A DNA stretch of 64,000 nt. Source: Colius striatus. Lineage: Eukaryota > Chordata > Aves > Coliiformes > Coliidae. Positions 18,147 through 31,900 of this stretch are shown piece by piece; position 1 is the first letter of the stretch, and every line of letters starts with the position of its first letter. Position numbers and translations under genes: made by a program. The stretch lies in the NCBI RefSeq assembly GCF_028858725.1, contig NC_084767.1, positions 4,143,501-4,207,500 on the forward strand, in the 5' to 3' direction. The notes beneath the pieces were generated by a model. The model was not told the DNA's origin, did not search any database, and was given only the letters and a program-made list of their open reading frames with translations.

Positions 18147-19490
18147 GGCCGGGCCGGCGGGGGGGGGCGGCGGCGCAGGGACGCTGCTCGGTGCGACCCG
18201 ACCCGGCGCGGCGCCTCCCCTTCCTCACCGCCGGCCGCCGCGCCCCGCCCCGCCGCGCCCGCCAATCGGCGGCCGCCACGTCACCGCGGCCCGCCGGTTC
18301 CGGCCCCGCCCCTCCGGAACGGCGCTGCCGCCGGCCCCAACCCGCGCGGGGCGGCCGCCCCGGGGCACCCGAGCGGGGAGGAAACGGACTGCCTGGGGGT
18401 GAGGAGGGCTGGACACCGCGGGTGGTTGGAGAAGGCTCCCGCGGGAGGGAGAGCACGTGCTCGCCCATCGACTCGACCGCTGGAAAACGGCCTTCCGTGA
18501 ACTCCTTTTCCCAAGGGGCCCTGGCTTGCTGCGAAGAAAGATCTTACTAAGCAGCACGTGTGAAATGCGAGGGATAAACCCTCTGAACCCACATGACAAC
18601 ATTCAAGGCCATCTTCCAAAGCAACCTTCATATTCACACCTGTGAACAACCCGACAAGTACCACTATCTTTTTCCTCCCTTCTCAGCACTGTTTTTCAGA
18701 CTGCAATGTTGCTCAGGCAGGAGCTGAGTTTCTTTCCCTCTGTACCAGTAATTAAAGGGCATTCACTAAGTCAATCCACTTAATAACACAGCTGTTTTCA
18801 ACACACCAGCACCTCTCAATTATGTGTGTATGAAATGCTAAAGCCCTAATTTCCTCTTACAAAAATGTTCATCCAGAATTAGCAACAGTGCTGAAGTTGC
18901 CTTCACTTCAAGCCCTTATCAAACCAGACAGTTCTGCCTCGCCAGCACAGGCAAGGTAAACTCCCTCAGCTCAAGCTCTAGCAATAACTTAAGATCTGCA
19001 TCACAGAGCAAATTTAGCATTGTGTTTGGTCACCACACGCCCAGTGAGCCACTAAAATGCCATCCTTTACTGTCAAATTCAAAACAGTTGAAAAAAGGTG
19101 ATTGAACAGCATTACAGAAAGAGATTAATGGCTAGAAACAGCGTGCTTCAAATGACTGATAAAATATTCAACATGAATATGAATGCACAGAATTGACATG
19201 CTCATTTAAAACCATGGACAGGTGTAAGGGCTGAAGAGGGCTGGAAGGGACAGAAGAACGATGGTCATGAGTTGTGTGTTCTCAGGGTTGCACCACTCTT
19301 TCTAATGCTAGTTGAAACATTTCATTACAGGGGAAAAGTCTTTTGTTTTCTTGAAAGTAAAAAAAACTGTACAAACCCTTTTTATTTTAGTGGAAGTATT
19401 TTTTACACAGCCAACACCAACACATGAGAAGGAGTATTCAAACCCTAACCAGACACACTGTACCAAGACAATCCAAAGGAGATGACACAC
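18147..19490. other. short intergenic gap with ATP6V0E1 upstream E-boxes
   Basis: Only 1.3 kb separate the ATP6V0E1 start codon from the RPL26L1 3' end. Beyond the promoter there are two CACGTG boxes (18454-18459 and 18555-18560); the rest is AT-rich without a recognisable gene. Confidence 0.75.
18451..18462. promoter_or_regulatory. palindromic E-box GAGCACGTGCTC
   Basis: A perfect 12-bp palindrome with a CACGTG core, about 300 bp upstream of the ATP6V0E1 ATG. V-ATPase genes are known targets of TFEB/TFE3 and other bHLH-zip factors acting through CACGTG; use of this site is inferred. Confidence 0.5.
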
Positions 19491-19514
19491 CAACAGGTTT
19501 AATTTTAGCAGTTC

Positions 19515-19520
19515 TTTAAT
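19515..19520 (-). terminator. polyadenylation signal of RPL26L1 (ATTAAA)
   Basis: A minus-strand ATTAAA lies about 20 nt after the stop codon, with a second ATTAAA at 19503-19498. Ribosomal protein mRNAs typically have very short 3'UTRs, which fits. Confidence 0.6.
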
Positions 19521-19540
19521 GGTGTCAAATAGGAAACCAT

Positions 19541-22712
<3,172 letters not shown>

Positions 22713-22717
22713 TTTGG

Positions 22718-23743
22718 CTACATAAAGAAAAAAGTAGTTTCAGATGGGTAACTTACATGTACTGCTCTTTATCATCCACCTGCTCAAAGAGGGTTTTAAC
22801 TATTCTTAATCCTACCTTCAGCTACAATATCCTTACAAACTGGACTAAACCCTGTGACTGACAGGTGCATGGCACACATGCACATCAGACCATGCTTTCT
22901 GACCCAAAGCTCGCTCTTCTCAGACATCAGGATATTCAAACAGCCAATCTGAGTTATGCACTGTATCATATACTGCCTCCACTTATAGAATGTGAGTCGT
23001 GGTTGTGCAGGGAGCCTCACATTGCTCTGATGTCTCCCAACAGTGCACAACATTAGACTGTCATGTAAACTGAAGATACTCTGGGCCTTTCCCAAATCTT
23101 AATGAATGCAACTACCAGACTGCCTGTCATGGCATCATGCACCCTGACTAACAATGGCATATCTACTAAACGATGCTTTTATTTGTCTTCACAACTTCTA
23201 AAGTACTGTGCACTTGTACATCCCGTGCACGCCAGCCTGGGCTGTACGGCCAGCCAGGGCACGCTGCAGATCTATGCGCTGCCTGAGCTCTAGCAACCGA
23301 ACAGCCCACTGCCAAAGACTAGATCATAGGAAGGTGCGCTCTCTCCGGAACCCGAGCTCCCAGCAGCACAGCCGCAGGCAGCTCCGGGCAGGCTTGTCCC
23401 ACCGGACAGCCCTGCAGCCAGACCCCAGCGCCGGACTGCCACACCAGCTCACCCGAGACGCGAACACCAGCAGCGCCCTGACCCTCGGGGCACACCCGGG
23501 CCAGCCCCGCTGCCCTCGCCAGGCGCACAGCAGCCCCATTCCCGCCAAGACGGTGTAGGCCGCGGAACCTCAGCAGGGCCCGAAGCGACCGAGCCCCTTC
23601 GCGCTCCCCTTCCGCTTCCCCGAACCGGCCCCGCCGGGTACGCCGCGGAGGCCCTGCCGAGCCGCGGCCAGTGAGGGCCACGGCAGGGCCACTCCGCGCA
23701 GGATGGCAGCGGATGGCCACGGGCCGCGCCACACCACCCTTAC
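22718..23743 (-). other. RPL26L1 first intron
   Basis: 1.0 kb, AT-rich near exon 2 and CpG-rich from about 23.3 kb toward exon 1. No other feature identified. Confidence 0.8.
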
Positions 23744-23779
23744 CCCGCTGCTGCCGCCGCGACGCTCGCCCGGAAAGAG
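23744..23779 (-). other. RPL26L1: RPL26L1 non-coding first exon with 5' TOP start
   Basis: On the minus strand a pyrimidine tract CCTCTTTCC (from 23780) resembles the terminal oligopyrimidine start of ribosomal protein mRNAs. About 36 nt later comes the donor GCGGG|GTAAGG. This gives a short leader exon joined to the ATG exon at 22717. The start nucleotide is inferred from the TOP motif. Confidence 0.7.
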
Positions 23780-23819
23780 GAACGTGAGGGACTTCCGCTT
23801 CGCCAAGCGGGCGCCGGGA

Positions 23820-23829
23820 TCTCGCGAGA
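23820..23829. promoter_or_regulatory. TCTCGCGAGA palindrome upstream of RPL26L1
   Basis: A perfect 10-bp CGCG palindrome about 40 bp upstream of the inferred start. This element is known from CpG-island promoters of housekeeping genes and is bound by BANP; CpG methylation blocks binding. Function here is inferred from motif and position. Confidence 0.65.
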
Positions 23830-23892
23830 TCCTGTGCGCGGAGCTGCGGCCACTCGCACCCCCTGGCGGCCGGCGGGCAGTGCTACAGCCGC

Positions 23893-24065
23893 CTGGCACC
23901 CACACGGGCCCCGGCACCGCCTCCCGGCACCCACCCGGGCCCCGACCCCCGGGGAACGACCTGGCGGCACCCACACGGGCCCCGGCACCGCCTCCCGGGC
24001 ACCCACCCGGGCCCCGACCCCCGGGGAACGACCTGGCGGCACCCACTCGGGCACCGACCCCCGGG
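23893..24065. repeat. GC-rich minisatellite, 71-72 bp unit, about 2.3 copies
   Basis: The motif CACACGGGCCCCGGCACCGC recurs at 23901 and 23972, and a diverged partial third copy (CACTCGGGCACC) starts at 24044, giving periods of 71 and 72. Each unit also holds an internal half repeat (CACCCGGGCCCCGACC). Differences between copies are very few. Confidence 0.9.
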
Positions 24066-24079
24066 CAGCCACGGGTCTG

Positions 24080-25220
24080 TTCCCACATCCCCTCCTTTCA
24101 CTGAGCCCAAAGTCAGAGCTATAGAGCAGCAGCTACTTCCCTCTCAATCCAGTCCCTCCCCAAACCAGCTTCCTCCTCTCCAGTTCAGCTCCCAAAGCCC
24201 ACGTCCCTCAGACAAAAGAGAGATGGGTTTGCCAGGGCTTGTGTCAAGTTCAAATGCCCCAGCCCCGACCCCTCTTGTGTGTTGTGTGCACGGCTACCTG
24301 CATCCATCGCCAGCCCATAAACAACTCACCTGCACAAACTGCTTGTGTTCCAGGTAGATTTGGTGCTGTTACATCCCTTCTGGACACAGGCTAATTTATT
24401 CTTAATGAAAATTCTTATTCTTGGCTCATTTCCACCGTCGATCAGGTGAGAAGCAGAACAGACACTTGACTGGGTTTTGGTTCTTAAAAGTAGGCTGGAA
24501 AAGTTTCCAGGCTGGAGAGCTGCAGGAGGCTGAGTCAGACAAATGCCTTTATTCATATTTTATACAGAGTAAGGAACCTTCAGCACCATCCTGTCCCTTC
24601 AGGAAATCCAAGTTCCAGTCTGTACTAGATGTTGACTAGAAGTGGGTGGTATCTCTTCCTCCACAAAGATGTCGTAGAGCAGACACTAATGTGTGTAGGC
24701 AATACTAGAACTTACAAAGAATTACAATTTCTTAACATGGTGCAGATATATCCACTGTGTTGCAACCCTTTACTATTTAATCTTTAATAATTGCCTCAGA
24801 TGCTTATTTCTACATACTTAGTGAAGCAAAGCTAAAAGGAAATTAAAGGGGGGCAGAGGGGAACAAAGAAGGAGTTATTTTATATACCAAGTGTCACAGT
24901 GACTAAAGCCAAACACAGCAAGTTCCAAGCACAGTCCAATCGCCTCTCATTATAATAAAGGGAGGTTAGGACACTTGGTCCTGTTCAAAACCAAGCACTG
25001 AATGTCCAGACATGACTCAGTACCGATTACAAAAGAGCCTCATGGTAACTTTCTGCACAGTGACCTGGCTTACGGTGATTTCACTGTGTGATAACGCTTT
25101 GTTCACTGAAATAATAGTTAAAAACAAAACAAAAGCACCCTTTTTTGACTGATTTGCTGTGATAGTGCAACAAGAAGCCAATTAAAACACACAAGAGTCT
25201 TAATTTAATTAGAGAACTAA
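24080..25220. other. intergenic gap between RPL26L1 and ERGIC1
   Basis: About 1.1 kb without recognisable genes or repeats. If ERGIC1 uses the nearer polyA signal the gap extends to about 27.38 kb. Confidence 0.6.
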
Positions 25221-25232
25221 AAAGGCTAATAT

Positions 25233-28200
25233 TTTATTACTGTACAGTTGGAAATGAAAAGGGAAATGCCAGAAACTCCTTAATGACCTCCACTGTAAAA
25301 ACACAAAAGACTTGTGCTTTAAAACATCACCATAACACACGATGGGACAACATCCTCCCTCCCCTGCTCCTCTCTCCCTTCTTCCAAAGTCTATAGGAGA
25401 AACACCTCAGTGATACATTTAATCTGAATGGGTATTCTAAAGCAGATATTCATCACAGTAATTTTCTGCCTGAATGGTTTGTGTATCACACAAATAAAAA
25501 GCCACTTTAAAGGAGAACTATTCAGAAATGACCTGCAGACATCACCATCTGCACTGTAGACTTCGCTTTTTACAGAGCACTAGTTGGATGCAAGTACTGG
25601 GTAAGTCAGAACAAGCATTCACAAATTCATGGCTTCAAAGATTTTTCTTATCCGATTTCCATTTTTTTTGTTAAAAACCAATCTTCAGCAGTCCACCCAC
25701 TGCCTAGAATACACCTAAGCACAGCTTTCCCTAGAGCTCCAACACTGTCAAGCATCCTACGCCCCAAGTTCTCACCGTCTGATGGAGCGTAGCTTTAGAG
25801 GGACTTATGTAAACTGGAATATGTGCAAGTTCTAAATATTTTACTTCCTATAGGGGTATCTTTCCTGGAAAACCACAAATACTTCTGTCAAAATACTGAC
25901 TGGGAAGAGCAAAGCCAGGAATATGGAGGAACATTTACAATTGATGGTTTTCCTTCCACTGGGACTTGAAATTAGTTTTGTTTGCATTGATGTTTAAAAG
26001 CAACTAAGCTCAGTTTGCGCCTAGAAAGTGAAAATAAACATGAAATCTAATGAGACATGCATGCATGGGACAGCACTGCTGTAACAGTAACTACCTTGCT
26101 CTCACATTTGGAGAGATGAAGAGCAGATTCTTCTATAAACACGTGATTCAGCATCATTAAAAGACTCAAGCCAGCCACATGTGAAGGACAAGCTCGCCAC
26201 AACTTGAGTGGACCCAGAAGGTGGCCTTGGCCTGGCAGTACTCAAAGGCTTAGCCCTGGTTTAGAGAGCTGAAATGCAGGCTGCTTTTTCAGCAGGGTTT
26301 TGCCAGAAGTGGACTTTTTGTCAGAGAAAGCACACACACTGCTGTATGCATCTGTCATTCCTGTGTGACCCAATCTGGGTGGATCTGCTTTGGCAGGGGG
26401 TTGGACTAGATGATCTCTAAAGGTCCCTTCCAACCCCCACCATTCTGTGATTCTATGATTTCCAAAGAAAGCCAAACAATTTCCCTGGTCTGGTTTACAG
26501 AGCTGGCCTGGGCTGCACAGAAGGCAGCGTTTCATGCAGACAGAAGACGGGGAGAAGGGCAGAACACACCCAGTGACACAAGGAATCTGCAACCAGCTTT
26601 GCTTGTGTCAAAGACATTGTACCAGGGAACAAATTTCAGAAAACTAACAGTACAATCCACCATGCTACAAAGATCTGTTGCACAGCTCAGGAGAAGGACA
26701 CACTGCTAAGGCGTGACAAATCCCATCCTTGTAATCCACTGGCTTCACACGAGCAAAGGCTCAACAAACTCCAAAGGCAAAAACCTAGGACATTTTTGCT
26801 GTAAGCTTCAGCTGGTCACAGTGGATTTGGAGCAATCTTTCAGCCAGCAAGAGAAGCAATTGCCATGGCAAATCCCAGCTCCCATGCCGCGGGTGGCACA
26901 GGGACACACGCACCCAAATGAAGACAAAGCATCTGGTTTTTCAAGTTGATTTTTGTAAATGGAAAAAAAAAAAGTATAAAATCTATCCATACATCAACAG
27001 ATACAGGAAGTTACACAATCCAGTTTACACCTAAAGTAATAGCAATCAGCCCATAATAAGGACAGGGAAAAACTTCAATGCTGTAATTGGTCTGAAGTCA
27101 CTACAGGGCGCGGGGACAATGGTTGTCGTCTTCTTCTTGAGGGGTGTGGATAAAACTGGCTACCTTCCCTACTTCCAAAGCAATGGTTTCAACAGACATA
27201 TATCAGGAATACTTTTGAAATGCATCTGACTCTAGCATTAACACTGAATATTCAAAGATTCATATTATCACAGCATATTGTTTGGATACTTTTGCCTCCA
27301 GGAAAGGGCGGTGGGCAGTAGATATTACCCAAGAGAAATCCCGTCTTAGAATTTACAGCATTGATTGACTTCAAGATTTTTATTTCATGATGGTTTTTTT
27401 ATCCATCCCAGAACACTTAAAATTTGTGTATCCTCAGCTCAGACATTTACAAAAGCATGCAGAGACTGTTACTACTCAAGGAACATTCAGGAGGCTATGG
27501 AAAATGGGCCAGTGGCATTGGTCTCATTTTAGTGAACTCATGTCTACCATTCCATGCAAGCCACACCTGGCAGTAGTTTTCCTCTCATGCCTCCATTTAC
27601 TGGTGGCCCCAGATGACAAAGGCTTGAATGAATGGGCATGGAAGCTCAGGTACCATTTTAGGGAATAAACCAAACCATCTACTAGCAGGGGTCAGCTTGT
27701 GGGGATACCTGCCCCGCTGTGGTGTACCTGAGGGTGAACAGAGTCAGCCTAGGGCTCAGGAAAGATGCCTGACTGAACTTTAAAGGAAAAAGGAGGCACC
27801 TTAAACCCTGCAAAGACAGACTTCCTGTGTTTGACAGGTGTATTCAATATGCACACACAAAGCAAGACAGTAAGCTGTGCTCATCCACCCAGAATGCACC
27901 ATTTTTCTGAACACACAGAATGTACAACCCCTTTTCAAAATAACAACAACAACAATATTAAAGCAGAAGTGCAGAATCCAGACTGTCGGGTGGTCTGTGT
28001 TTAAAAAACATAAGAAAGAATAAAAGCTAATGCTGTAAGGACAACTATTCCCTTTCAAAGCAAAGGCCACATAAAACTGTGTTGCTCAGTTTGGCTTTTA
28101 CTTCATGCCACCTGTAAACACAAGACTGGATATTCAGTTTCTGGGAAGAAATGAAACCACTTTTACATCCAGAGTAAAAGAAAGGCCCTCCACTGCCCAG

Positions 28201-28859
28201 ATCACGGACTACCCTGGAAAAGGTAGCTGGGGAAAGGCCTCCCCTTGTTGTTTGCTCATTTCATAAGAAAGGTCATATCTGAACAAAAGAGCTTTCAATA
28301 AAAGCACAAAACATTTCTTGATGTTATTTCTGCCCTTTGTCTCTAAAGTTTACTATGGGAACTAACACTTTCCATCCCTCACCAACAGATACATCACCTT
28401 TTTGGCACCACGGGTGGAATTTCTTCCTAATGTATCTTTTTGCCTTATACACAAGTCGATTGTCTAATCATGCAAATCCAACAGAATCCCAAAAAGTGCC
28501 ACAAGACAGCTCAACTCTTTGCAATCTACTACTTAATTTGTACACTGCCATAGGAACCTCCCAGAGAACAGACTTGTCATCCTTACTTAGATCTGACGGT
28601 GTATTTCAAATATGGCATTTCAACCTCTCTTTCTGGGGGGAGAGAATCAAAATCCATGGCCTGATTCCATTGATTTTTCAATCTCAGAGCTCTGAAATGC
28701 ATGGAGATTTCTTTGATTTGTTGAAGTCGTCTTCACTGAACAGCCTGATTAGAGAAAAACTTATTGATTCAATCAAATAGAAAATACAGACAAAAACAGG
28801 TAGTGGTAGATTTCTCAATCTTTGCTCCTGTCCTTGGAGACTAGGGTAGAGTTTCACTG
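25233..28859 (-). other. ERGIC1: ERGIC1 3'UTR region
   Basis: Sequence downstream of the ERGIC1 stop codon. Two canonical minus-strand AATAAA signals are well placed: 27384-27379 (about 1.5 kb 3'UTR) and 25238-25233 (about 3.6 kb, followed by a GTGTGTTTT stretch). I cannot decide between them; alternative polyadenylation is possible. A plus-oriented CR1 tail at 26.4 kb would be included in the long form. Confidence 0.55.
26366..26461 (+). mobile_element. CR1 LINE 3' tail
   Basis: About 95 bp: AGGGGGTTGGACTAGATGAT, then a TCCCTTCCAACCCCCACC block and ATTCTGTGATTCTATGA. Little diverged and antisense to ERGIC1. Confidence 0.95.
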
Positions 28860-28967
28860 TTACTGCATTTTCCCCAGCTGGATCTTCTTCCAGGCCTCTG
28901 ATGCTGTGAAAATGCAGGAGTCGAGGATCCCAGCTACAGTAAATGTTCCTCCAATGATGGCACATAT
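28860..28967 (-). CDS. ERGIC1: ERGIC1 exon 10 (last coding exon)
   Basis: Acceptor TGTACATTTCAG. It reads [20 protein letters not shown] (second membrane segment), then [15 protein letters not shown] and TAA at 28862-28860. The human protein ends in His instead of Gln. Confidence 0.97.
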   Translation of the reverse strand: MCAIIGGTFTVAGILDSCIFTASEAWKKIQLGKMQ

Positions 28968-31900
28968 CTGAAATGTACAGAGAGAGGAAAGGGTTTGTCA
29001 GTGATGAGGGGGGAAAACTTTTATGCAGTTTAAAACTGGTGGGGGGAAAGGTACTACTGCCTACTGCTAGGGTATTTTCTGGAAGCATAGTATGAGCTGG
29101 GTACCAGTAATGAAGACATAATTACAGGACAATCATTCAGGAAAACCATTGCCTACAGTGGAATAACTTAGTGCTGTCCTGAGCTCATCACAGCCTGAGC
29201 CAATCATTAAATCTCAGCTCCTGCGAGCCTACAGCATGAACGCTGTTTCTTCCTGGGCTAAATTCCACCCAAGAAAGCTTTCTAGAATCTCTGTGTTGCT
29301 CATACCTTCCTACTACTGTTTTCTATTATAAGTACCACAGCCTTGTAGTCTTTTCCTTATTTCACAAGATGCAGCATTTGCAAACAGGCAAAATACACTG
29401 AAATAGCATGTGAAGGACAGTGACTAACAGAGGCACTAGCTACCAGTGACACCTACAGCTAAGGCTGTCTAACACTTTCCATTACAAAGGCTGCTTACAA
29501 AAGCACTGCCAACTTAACTCTTTGTGGGCTGAAGTTTTCCATGCAAGATGTCTTGGGTTGAATGATTACACCAGTAAAAACACATAATCATTTTCATGAA
29601 CGGAGTTATTAATCTCCTGATTAGCAGAACAGCCTACTTCAGGTCTCAAGTGCTAGAAAAATGCAAAACTATTCTGACAGGTCAAACCAAAGGCACTTGG
29701 GCTTGGAGCACATAAAATCAGAGGGCACCAGTGAGATAGGACTTTGCAACACATTCAATTCCCTTATCTTTGAAATGGGGGGTAATGCCAAACTTGCCTC
29801 CCAGGGAAACTTCAATACCCTGACAACAGCCATCTCGGAGTTCTTGTGAAAACACATGACTTGTACTCAGGACCAGGTTAATAGAAGCCACATACTAGCC
29901 ACAGATTTGACCTTAGGATGGGAAGAAGCGCTGCTCCCAAGGTGCCACCCTACCCACACACTGCACAAGGCAGGGATCACATGGAAAGTGTGACACACAA
30001 TCATGTAACCTAATAACATTTAACAGTCAAACTGTAATTACCCAGGACCTGGCATTCCTTAACTCTCACATTTTTTACTTCATAACTGTGATGCTCTTTC
30101 AGTTTGGTCTTTTACGTTGTGTAGGATTAGGAGTGTCTGAGAATAGGAGACACCAGGTCAGTGAGAGGGGACAAGATACAGAGCTTATCTCCTGAGAAGG
30201 GTCTGCCTAGGAAAAGGGGGATTTTGCCATGAGCTAGAAGCTGAGAGAGACGAACCCAAAACCAGGAAGCCAATGTAGCAGGGTATCAGGGAAATGCAAT
30301 ACAGCTGACACAGAAGGGAATCAGTGCCACGCCAGGGCTACTGTGCCACGTCTCCTCTCCCACACAGCACTACACCCCATGGGCAAAGTCACAGACAGAA
30401 GAGTAACACAGCAGCAGCAGCACTCAGCCCTGCAAGGAGTTAGCAGTGGCAACAGAACAAACAGTTCATTAATGGAGAGTGAAGGCAGCAAGAAATAAAG
30501 CCCTCATTAACTTGCTTATTAATAATAACTACGTTGAAAGAGCTCAGTGAAAAGACCAGCAGTAAGTATGGCTTCTGCAGGACAGCTGGCATTCCAGCAG
30601 CTAAAGGCTTCAAAAACTACAGCAGCAGCCTGAGGCAGAGTTAGTAATTTTAGGGGACAAGTCCAGCTCCCACCCTCTGCACCCCCCTCCTCGCTGTCCC
30701 TCGGATTCTGACGCAGGCTGACTTTTCAGGGGAAGTGACTGCAATGGAGTTGGGTTATTTGAGTCCACAGCAGCTCAGCTGACAGAGGATGTCACACCGC
30801 AAACAAGAGAAAAACCGTCCAACACCAAGACTTTACATCATATGGTAGGAAAATCTGATTTCAGTGCAGCAGTGCAAAGGGGTGGGAAGAGAAAAAAATA
30901 TATATCCATCTGCACAGCTCTGTAGTGCTGAGTGTTTATGAGTCACACACACCTGGCATTCGCTTGGAGCTGCCTCCCAGCACGCACACAGCCCGCTTGT
31001 TTCATTGCGGCCAAAAAAATAGGCAGCACCAGGGTTGGTCTTTAGGTCAGCACCAAAGCTGCAGCCCCGTGTTTCTTCATCAGCACTGTTCTAATACGTA
31101 GGGAGTGTTGCTCCTCAGCTGTGCTGAAGGAAGTCAGGCACCATGCACTTATTTATGTTTAATGGAGTTTTATACTGGGAAGGATCTGCGTTTGGCTCCG
31201 TGAGGTTCCAGTTTGACTCAGGACCAACCATTAAAGGAGGAAGGGAAAGAAATATCTAAGTGTAACAATTAGAGCAGTGAGAGGCCACGCAGTGATGGGT
31301 ATACACAAGGGTTTAGAACAGAACACGACTACAGGACAGTGTCTGGGATGCAGGCTGGAGTCTAAAGGACAACAGGAGTGGATATGTAGCAGGAGGCAAG
31401 GCTGGGCTGCAAGCAAGATGACAGAAAGCCAAGTGCCAGGTATGTGACTGTGGACCTCAGGGATATCTTAAGATCCAGGAATTATGTTTAAGGATAGAGG
31501 GGACCAGTAGGAACCCCAGGTAATTCCTAGGAAGATGAGCTGCAGAATCCCATTCAGATATTTCTGGCTGAGCTGCAGCACAGCTTCTAGAACACCACCA
31601 CCTTGGTTTTAAAAATGCCATGGGACTCAGTCTACGACGAGTCTCTGAGTTATTTGTTGGTAACAGGTCTCATGGCTACAGTTGTTCCCCCTCACCATTA
31701 TTTCCAGGTTAATTTTGTTCACACCTGAAAGGAAGACAAGTCTCCTTATATGAGGGGAAAAAAAAAAATCTATTATTTTCTTTGGATTTTGAACACTTCA
31801 GCAGAACTTTGGCTTGTTTTCTGCCTGCTCTCCCCTCCCAGCCTGATGACCTCATGATAATGCCTTCTTTCAGTTTGGCCACTTAGAAGAACTCATAAAT

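Larger units (their letters stand above)
23300..24080. promoter_or_regulatory. CpG island, RPL26L1 promoter
   Basis: GC- and CpG-rich block spanning the non-coding first exon of RPL26L1. It includes an ETS-type site (minus CGGAAGT, about 23790-23797), a TCTCGCGAGA element and a minisatellite on its upstream side. No TATA box. Confidence 0.85.

Noticed and set aside
23570-24104. 172-codon minus and 133-codon plus frames with repeated peptide units
   Set aside because: The repeated peptides are the translation of the 71-72 bp minisatellite; no known family and no splice context.
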